NCBI GenBank assembly: GCA_002440905.1
Contig: DJWA01000013.1
Coordinates: 1-9,851, forward strand
DNA from: Candidatus Roizmanbacteria bacterium UBA6242
Lineage (GTDB): Bacteria; Patescibacteriota; Microgenomatia; UBA1406; GWC2-37-13
Direction of reading: 5' to 3'
Length of the DNA: 9,851 nucleotides
A program made the translations under genes and the position numbers. Shown here one piece after another: positions 4,804 through 9,851 of this stretch. Position 1 is the stretch's first letter; the number at the start of each line of letters is the position of its first letter. The notes beneath the pieces are model-generated. The model worked only from the letters and a program-made list of their open reading frames with translations, had not been told where the DNA came from and ran no database searches.

Positions 4804-7800
4804 ATGAAAAAAAGAGAACTAATATATATTTCCGTCATAATCCTTGTATCCATTGTCTTATTCATTACAAACTATAAGCCGGGAACTTATTTGGTTGGTT
4901 GGGATAACGTTATGCCTGAGCTCAATCTGAAGGCGAATTTATGGCGAAACTTGCACGCTGTTTGGCAAGGTTACCGGGGGCTTGGAGTTGAGGACGGGAT
5001 GGCCCATGCTGCCAATACTGTTCACACCTTGTTTATCTGGATTCTATCTCTTATACTTCCGCAGAATGTCTTGAGATATTTCTTTCATATTTTCGTCCAT
5101 ATGCTAGGTGGAATCGGCATATATCTACTTATGAGGAAGATGAGGAAAACCGAAGAGCTATCGCTCGCCGCAGGTCTTTTATATATGTTTAATTTTGCCG
5201 TAGTCCAGATGTTTTTTGCACCCCTTGAAGTCTTCTCTATCCATTTTTCCTCCATTCCATGGCTTGTCCTGACTGCAACCAATTTACTGGAGCATAGGAG
5301 TAAAAAGAATATTTCCCTGTTTTTTCTTGCCAGCATTTTAGCGACCCCCCAAGGGTTCGTCCCCACCGTCTTCATTGCTTACCTAATAGTTATTTTCTCG
5401 CTGATTTTAAATGAGATTCTAATAAACGGGAAAAAAAGGATCAAAGAAATCTTGATTATCTTGGCTATCGTATTGACAACTAACTCGTTTTGGCTTTTCC
5501 CTTTTATTCACGGAGCTGCAACGCAAGGCAATATCATAAAGAACGCCAAGATAAATCAAATCTCGTCCGATGAAATATTTGAAAAAAACCGGAAACGGGG
5601 AAATTTAGTCGATGTCTTATATATGAAGGGGTTTATGGTAGATATAGCCGAAAATGACTTAGATGAGAGACTTGTTAACATAATGAAGCCGTGGAATGAT
5701 TACACGAATCAACCCATTGTATTTTTTCTCAAAACCATTGGGGTTGTATTAGTGATTGTCGGACTACTTTCAATCATTTTTCAGGCTATCAAAGTTAAAA
5801 AAATGGGTGAAAGCGGTTATTTGACGATGGTGTTTGCTGTTAGTTTGACCATGCTTGCCGTTACTACCCCACCCATGTCAGTCGTCAATGATTTTCTAAG
5901 AAATGCCGTACCATTGTTTGGTGAAGCATTCCGGTTCCCGTTTACAAAGTTTTTCACCGTATATGCGTTTGCGTACTCGATTCTATTGATCCTGGGTTTT
6001 GAATATTTGCTTAACAAATATCTACATATTGAGCGTTTAAAACGAATCATGACCCTATCGTTAACCTTGATTATTTTACTTACTGCTTTGCCTGCCTTTT
6101 CAGGAAATTTCTTTTATAAGGCGGAGAAAATAAAAATACCAAGTCAATATTCTGAAGTTATTGAATATTTCAAAAATGAAAACAAAAATGGAAGGGTTAT
6201 GACTCTGCCCCAACCGACTTTCTGGAACTGGCCTTTTTATAAATGGGGATATCGAGGTTCGGGATTTCTTTGGTACGGAATTGAGCAACCGATGATGGAG
6301 CGACCATTTGATCCTTGGAGCAATTATAACGAACAGTACTTTAATGAATTGTTCTATGCCCTTCAACTGGGTGATCAGCAACTTTTTATGAATGTTGTTG
6401 AAAAATACGATATCCAGTTCATCCTAATAGATGACGCGGTGTCAACATCTAATAAAACTCAACAGTATGAAAAGCTTGTCTTTATGGTTGAACAAATATT
6501 CCCTAATGCTGAAAAGACAACCTTTGCCGGTATTACCGTTTTTAGGCTCAATCGAAGCGTGTCACCGATTGAAATGAAGAAGGTGGTGACCCCTATTGGA
6601 AGCCGATTTAATAACGAGTTTTTGGACCAAGCAAAGGTGGATTTTGGACCGTATTATTATAGTGAAGATAATTGGAACAGTTCCTATCTCTTTCCCTCAT
6701 TATTCTCGAACAAAACTCAACTTGATTTGGAATACTATGTTTATAAAACTCCAGAATACCTGACCATAGAGCCCAAAAACAAAATTACGGGTTTTAACGA
6801 TGGTAATTATATTCTTAATACAGGAAGTATATTAAAGAGCGAATTCTATGTGCCGGCGCTCGCCCAGGTAAAAGATTCGGAATTAATCGTATCACCACCC
6901 GAAGCCTGGATAACAATAGACGGCGAAAAATATCAGGTAGAGTTTTTCAAACCCTTAACCTTAGAAACGGGTTCCAATTTGAGATCGGTCCAAATAAATG
7001 ATCAGATTATCAATCCGATCGAAATAAATAGGATTTTACTGTATTCAACGCTCGATAATGATTTGACGTTTATTAATGCCTCAGGCGTAATAAATACCGC
7101 TAAAATGGAAATTGAACCTCCGGTCGATGTTATCATAGATCTTCCATCTGAGACTCTTATAAACGGGGACATCAGCTTTAATATGGAATATTTTGAAATG
7201 CCATCAGAGTATGATGATCTTGAGGTAACTAACCCTTGTCCCGAAGACATAAGAACCGGTCTTTCGGTTTCTAATGAGGAAAACGGAATAATCACACTGT
7301 CATCAAAATTTTCGGCAGGCTGTGCCAATCTGTTTTTGGACAAAATACCACAACAGACAGGTATTATAATAAGCGCTGCAACGACTAATCTTTCGGGTAT
7401 GCCGCTTAAACTTTTGATCGATAATCCTAATCAAAAAAGCACCGTCATCGATACCAAACTTAATGGAGTTAATCCAGAAAAAAATATAATTATTCCTCCA
7501 ACAACTTCATATATCTATTCAGGATATGGGTTACATTTTAGAAACGAATCTTCAGGATTGTCTGAATCCGTCAATACTATTGAAAACATAGAGGTGGGCT
7601 ATCTTCCCTATCGCTGGTTAAAGACAATAAGATTAGAGTCTGCTCAACAGATCGAAGACCCTACTTTGTTTTATTTATCCGAATCATATAGTAAAGGGTG
7701 GGTGGCATTTCTTGATGGAAAAAAACTCGAACACGTTTTGGTCAATAACTGGGCTAATGGCTGGATTATTCCTCAGGATTCAAACCCTTTGTCTAAACCA

Positions 7801-7890
7801 TTTATTATTTTTTGGCCGCAGTTACTTGAGTATGCTGGTTTTATATTGCTTGGCGGTCTGGCTTTGCGTATACTTAGCATTAAGAAATAA
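4804..7890 (+). CDS. Large polytopic glycosyltransferase-like protein (YfhO/AftD-type)
   Basis: 1028 residues. The N-terminal half is polytopic: a helix at 6-23, others between about 75 and 235, and more between about 305 and 440. The first outer loop holds GWDN (32-35, Asp34) and a Gly/Asp-rich motif GYRGLGVEDG (56-65), fitting the GT-C pattern of an early extracytoplasmic acidic site. Residues from about 450 to 1000 are extracytoplasmic and largely beta-rich. Near the end SESYSKGWVAFLDGKK (959-974) resembles the closing module of YfhO-type proteins, which is followed by a final helix (about 1005-1024) and a basic tail, as here. Length lies between YfhO (about 860) and mycobacterial AftD (about 1400), to the best of my recollection. 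It starts 1 base after the previous stop, so it is likely co-translated and functionally paired. A role in extending a surface glycan or decorating proteins is inferred. Substrate unknown. Confidence 0.72.
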   Translation: MKKRELIYISVIILVSIVLFITNYKPGTYLVGWDNVMPELNLKANLWRNLHAVWQGYRGLGVEDGMAHAANTVHTLFIWILSLILPQNVLRYFFHIFVHMLGGIGIYLLMRKMRKTEELSLAAGLLYMFNFAVVQMFFAPLEVFSIHFSSIPWLVLTATNLLEHRSKKNISLFFLASILATPQGFVPTVFIAYLIVIFSLILNEILINGKKRIKEILIILAIVLTTNSFWLFPFIHGAATQGNIIKNAKINQISSDEIFEKNRKRGNLVDVLYMKGFMVDIAENDLDERLVNIMKPWNDYTNQPIVFFLKTIGVVLVIVGLLSIIFQAIKVKKMGESGYLTMVFAVSLTMLAVTTPPMSVVNDFLRNAVPLFGEAFRFPFTKFFTVYAFAYSILLILGFEYLLNKYLHIERLKRIMTLSLTLIILLTALPAFSGNFFYKAEKIKIPSQYSEVIEYFKNENKNGRVMTLPQPTFWNWPFYKWGYRGSGFLWYGIEQPMMERPFDPWSNYNEQYFNELFYALQLGDQQLFMNVVEKYDIQFILIDDAVSTSNKTQQYEKLVFMVEQIFPNAEKTTFAGITVFRLNRSVSPIEMKKVVTPIGSRFNNEFLDQAKVDFGPYYYSEDNWNSSYLFPSLFSNKTQLDLEYYVYKTPEYLTIEPKNKITGFNDGNYILNTGSILKSEFYVPALAQVKDSELIVSPPEAWITIDGEKYQVEFFKPLTLETGSNLRSVQINDQIINPIEINRILLYSTLDNDLTFINASGVINTAKMEIEPPVDVIIDLPSETLINGDISFNMEYFEMPSEYDDLEVTNPCPEDIRTGLSVSNEENGIITLSSKFSAGCANLFLDKIPQQTGIIISAATTNLSGMPLKLLIDNPNQKSTVIDTKLNGVNPEKNIIIPPTTSYIYSGYGLHFRNESSGLSESVNTIENIEVGYLPYRWLKTIRLESAQQIEDPTLFYLSESYSKGWVAFLDGKKLEHVLVNNWANGWIIPQDSNPLSKPFIIFWPQLLEYAGFILLGGLALRILSIKK
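7846..7874 (+). promoter_or_regulatory. Candidate sigma-70-type promoter inside the end of the preceding gene
   Basis: TTGCTT (7846-7851) and TATACT (7869-7874) are separated by exactly 17 bases. The -10 box matches the consensus in five of six positions, the -35 box in three. Initiation about 7 bases downstream would leave a leader of roughly 13 bases before ATG 7894, which lacks a Shine-Dalgarno sequence. It would let the ATPase gene be transcribed separately from the glycan cassette. The sequence lies in coding DNA, so chance is possible. Confidence 0.25.
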
Positions 7891-7893
7891 CTT

Positions 7894-9851
7894 ATGAATA
7901 CCCTTACCCATCTTCAAATAAGAAATCCCAAGGATGACGAAACGCCGATTGAGGCAGCAACCCAGATATTCGCATCCCTCCTCCCCTATCCTTACATTCC
8001 TTTCTTAAGAAGACTCTTAGTCCACCCGAAAACTTACGCTTTCGAAATCTATCTTTTGAGCCAAACGCTTTACTTTTACGTCACCGTCCCTTCAACTACC
8101 GAGACCTTCGTAAACAGCCTTATCTCCTCTTCGTTCCCAACATCATCGGCCAAAAAGACTTCAGACCCCATGGATATGATCATGAAGTCCAAAAGACTCT
8201 CCTATGGCGAAGTCGCCCTCAATTCGTATACATATCTCCCAACCAAGACCTATTTTGACTTCAGGGATGTTGACCCATTGTCATCGCTTATCGGCTTTAT
8301 GTCCAAACAACCTTCCCAAGTCAAGATGGCAATTCAGGTGGCCATAACCCCGGCTTACTTTCCGTGGTCAGACCAGGCGGTTTCGGCAGCCCACAAACTG
8401 TCATATGACGAGGCGGCCGCCAAATACGGTCAGAACCCGCAAAGGATGCTCATTATGAAAAAGGCTTCCTTCCAGGGAGGTAAGGCCGTCATCAGACTAT
8501 TGGCCGGAACAAACGAGACAGGAGTTGACCCTTATCCATATTTGACCCAATTGGCGGGCACCTTCGGTTCTTTCTCTTTGGGCGAAGGAAACCAGTATGT
8601 CTTCAAGAAAAAAATATTTTTTGGCGAACAATTCTTGAAAAGAGTCAAAGAGAGAAAGATTTCTTACTTTGAGCGCCAGTACCAGGTTCTAAACGCCCAG
8701 GAACTGGCCACCCTTTGGCACCCGCCCGGATATCTTTTGGCCGGAATCAAAAACATCGCCTGGGGTAAGACCTTACTTGGTGAACCTCCAGAGAATCTAC
8801 CGGTCGTTGACGGACTTACTGATGAGGCAAAAAAAGGCGTCAACTTCTTCGCCAAGACCGAATTCAAGAACAAGGATACAATTTTCGGAATCAAGACCGA
8901 AGACCGAAGGAAACACGTATACATAATCGGTAAAACAGGTGTAGGTAAGTCGACTCTCATTGCCAATATGGCAATAGACGACATAAGAAAAGACCGGGGC
9001 GTCGGAATCATCGACCCCCACGGAGATCTGTCCGAAGCGATCCTCGACTACATACCCAAAAGGCGTATGAACGACGTCGTTTACCTTGAACCCTTTGACA
9101 CCGAGCGTCCGTTCTCCTTGAATGTTCTTGAAATCCAAAACAAGCAGCAGAAAGACCTGGTCGCCTCGGGAATCGTCTCCATTTTCTACAAACTCTACAA
9201 AGACAGCTGGGGACCAAGACTCGAATATATCCTAAGAAACGTCATTTTGACTCTTCTTGAAGCCCCAGGGGCAACGCTTGTCGACATCCTGGCCCTTTTG
9301 GCCAACGCCGAATACCGCAAGAAAGTTGTTTCTCAACTTAAAGATCCTGTCCTTAAGGATTTCTGGGAGAAGGAATACGCCAAAATGCCGGACCGCCTTA
9401 AAGCCGAGGCGATATCCCCTATCCAAAATAAGGTCGGACAGTTTGTTACCTCGAAGATGATCAGGAATATTATCGGGAAAACCAAATCAAGTATAGACCT
9501 TGAGAATATAATGAACGACGGCAAGATATTAATCCTCAACCTTTCCCAAGGAAAACTCGGTGAGGACAACACCGCCTTACTTGGTGCGATGCTCATTACC
9601 CAGCTTCAGTTGGCGGCCATGAACCGGAGTTTCATCAAGGAACACGACCGAAAAGACTTTTTCCTTTATGTTGACGAGTTTCAGAACTTCGCAACCCACT
9701 CGTTCATAAAGATATTATCCGAGGCCCGCAAGTACCGTCTTTCTCTCACCTTGGCCAACCAGTATATAGAGCAGCTTGATGAGGACATAAGACGGGCGAT
9801 CTTTGGCAACGTCGGTACTCTAATGTCGTTTGTGGTTGGAGCCCGTGACGC
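7894..9851 (+). CDS. VirD4/TraD-like type IV secretion coupling ATPase, 3' end outside window
   Basis: The first 652 codons are present; the frame runs off the right edge. The protein belongs to the TraG/TraD/VirD4 branch of the HerA-FtsK P-loop ATPases, ring motors that pump DNA or protein through a membrane channel. Walker A is GKTGVGKST (346-354). IDPHGD follows at 373-378, and WGPRLEYILRN at 439-449 is the usual motor-domain motif. Walker B is FFLYVDEFQNF (589-599) with catalytic Glu595, and SEARKYRLSLTLANQY follows as in coupling proteins. The N-terminal 340 residues form a long domain without clear transmembrane helices, unlike classical VirD4, which has two; membrane attachment may go through a partner. 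Start ATG 7894 is 3 bases after the previous stop, with no ribosome binding site. Alternatives are a DNA-uptake or pilus-associated motor. No relaxase or VirB gene is in view, so a conjugation role is not shown. Confidence 0.88.
   Translation, partial: MNTLTHLQIRNPKDDETPIEAATQIFASLLPYPYIPFLRRLLVHPKTYAFEIYLLSQTLYFYVTVPSTTETFVNSLISSSFPTSSAKKTSDPMDMIMKSKRLSYGEVALNSYTYLPTKTYFDFRDVDPLSSLIGFMSKQPSQVKMAIQVAITPAYFPWSDQAVSAAHKLSYDEAAAKYGQNPQRMLIMKKASFQGGKAVIRLLAGTNETGVDPYPYLTQLAGTFGSFSLGEGNQYVFKKKIFFGEQFLKRVKERKISYFERQYQVLNAQELATLWHPPGYLLAGIKNIAWGKTLLGEPPENLPVVDGLTDEAKKGVNFFAKTEFKNKDTIFGIKTEDRRKHVYIIGKTGVGKSTLIANMAIDDIRKDRGVGIIDPHGDLSEAILDYIPKRRMNDVVYLEPFDTERPFSLNVLEIQNKQQKDLVASGIVSIFYKLYKDSWGPRLEYILRNVILTLLEAPGATLVDILALLANAEYRKKVVSQLKDPVLKDFWEKEYAKMPDRLKAEAISPIQNKVGQFVTSKMIRNIIGKTKSSIDLENIMNDGKILILNLSQGKLGEDNTALLGAMLITQLQLAAMNRSFIKEHDRKDFFLYVDEFQNFATHSFIKILSEARKYRLSLTLANQYIEQLDEDIRRAIFGNVGTLMSFVVGARD

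Noticed and set aside
8664..9426. Several minus-strand open frames opposite the ATPase gene
   Set aside because: They lie antisense to Walker A and other conserved ATPase codons, have no recognisable products, and the plus strand is plainly the coding one.
1..9851. CRISPR array, transposase, integrase, toxin-antitoxin pair or retroelement
   Set aside because: No regularly spaced direct repeats, no recombinase or reverse transcriptase motifs, and no gene pair of suitable size were found on either strand.

Overview
The window reads as one plus-strand gene array from a bacterium that is probably a member of the Candidate Phyla Radiation (Patescibacteria, perhaps Microgenomates-like). This is inferred from gene style, not from a marker gene: very tight gene packing, large poorly characterised polytopic glycosyltransferase-like proteins, and a VirD4/TraD-like ATPase with a long N-terminal region before its motor. 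The standard code applies. TGG is used for Trp, real genes end in TAA or TAG, and no in-frame TGA interrupts any of the long genes, so the TGA-as-glycine lineages (Absconditabacteria, Gracilibacteria) are unlikely. No rRNA, tRNA, CRISPR array, transposase, integrase or reverse transcriptase is visible.

Region A (1-2095) has about 53-55% G+C in the two 60-base rows I counted (1021-1080 and 1861-1920). It encodes two unrecognised membrane-anchored, cysteine-containing proteins (157-777 and 989-1951), each with an N-terminal hydrophobic segment and a predicted extracytoplasmic part. The first has a Pro/Thr stalk. The second carries a duplicated 26-residue two-cysteine motif. Between them lies a 184-base spacer with overlapping hairpins. 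After them come a 20-codon mini-ORF with a strong ribosome binding site (1978-2040) and a long inverted repeat (2032-2081).

Region B (about 2096-7890) is much more A+T-rich in places (23-28% G+C in rows 2221-2280, 4081-4140 and 5401-5460). It is a three-gene cassette with 1-base gaps: a GT-A fold family 2 glycosyltransferase, a 569-residue polytopic GT-C-like membrane protein, and a 1028-residue polytopic protein whose C-terminal module resembles the YfhO/AftD-type large membrane glycosyltransferases. A simple inferred model is that the family 2 enzyme builds a lipid-linked or nucleotide-derived sugar intermediate and the two large membrane proteins transfer sugars on the outer face, making a surface glycan or glycoprotein.

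Region C (7894 to the right edge) holds the first 652 codons of a type IV secretion or conjugative coupling-type ATPase with intact Walker A and Walker B motifs. It starts only 3 bases after the last cassette gene and is cut by the window end. Sharing an operon with the glycan genes is possible, but a candidate internal promoter (7846-7874) could separate them.
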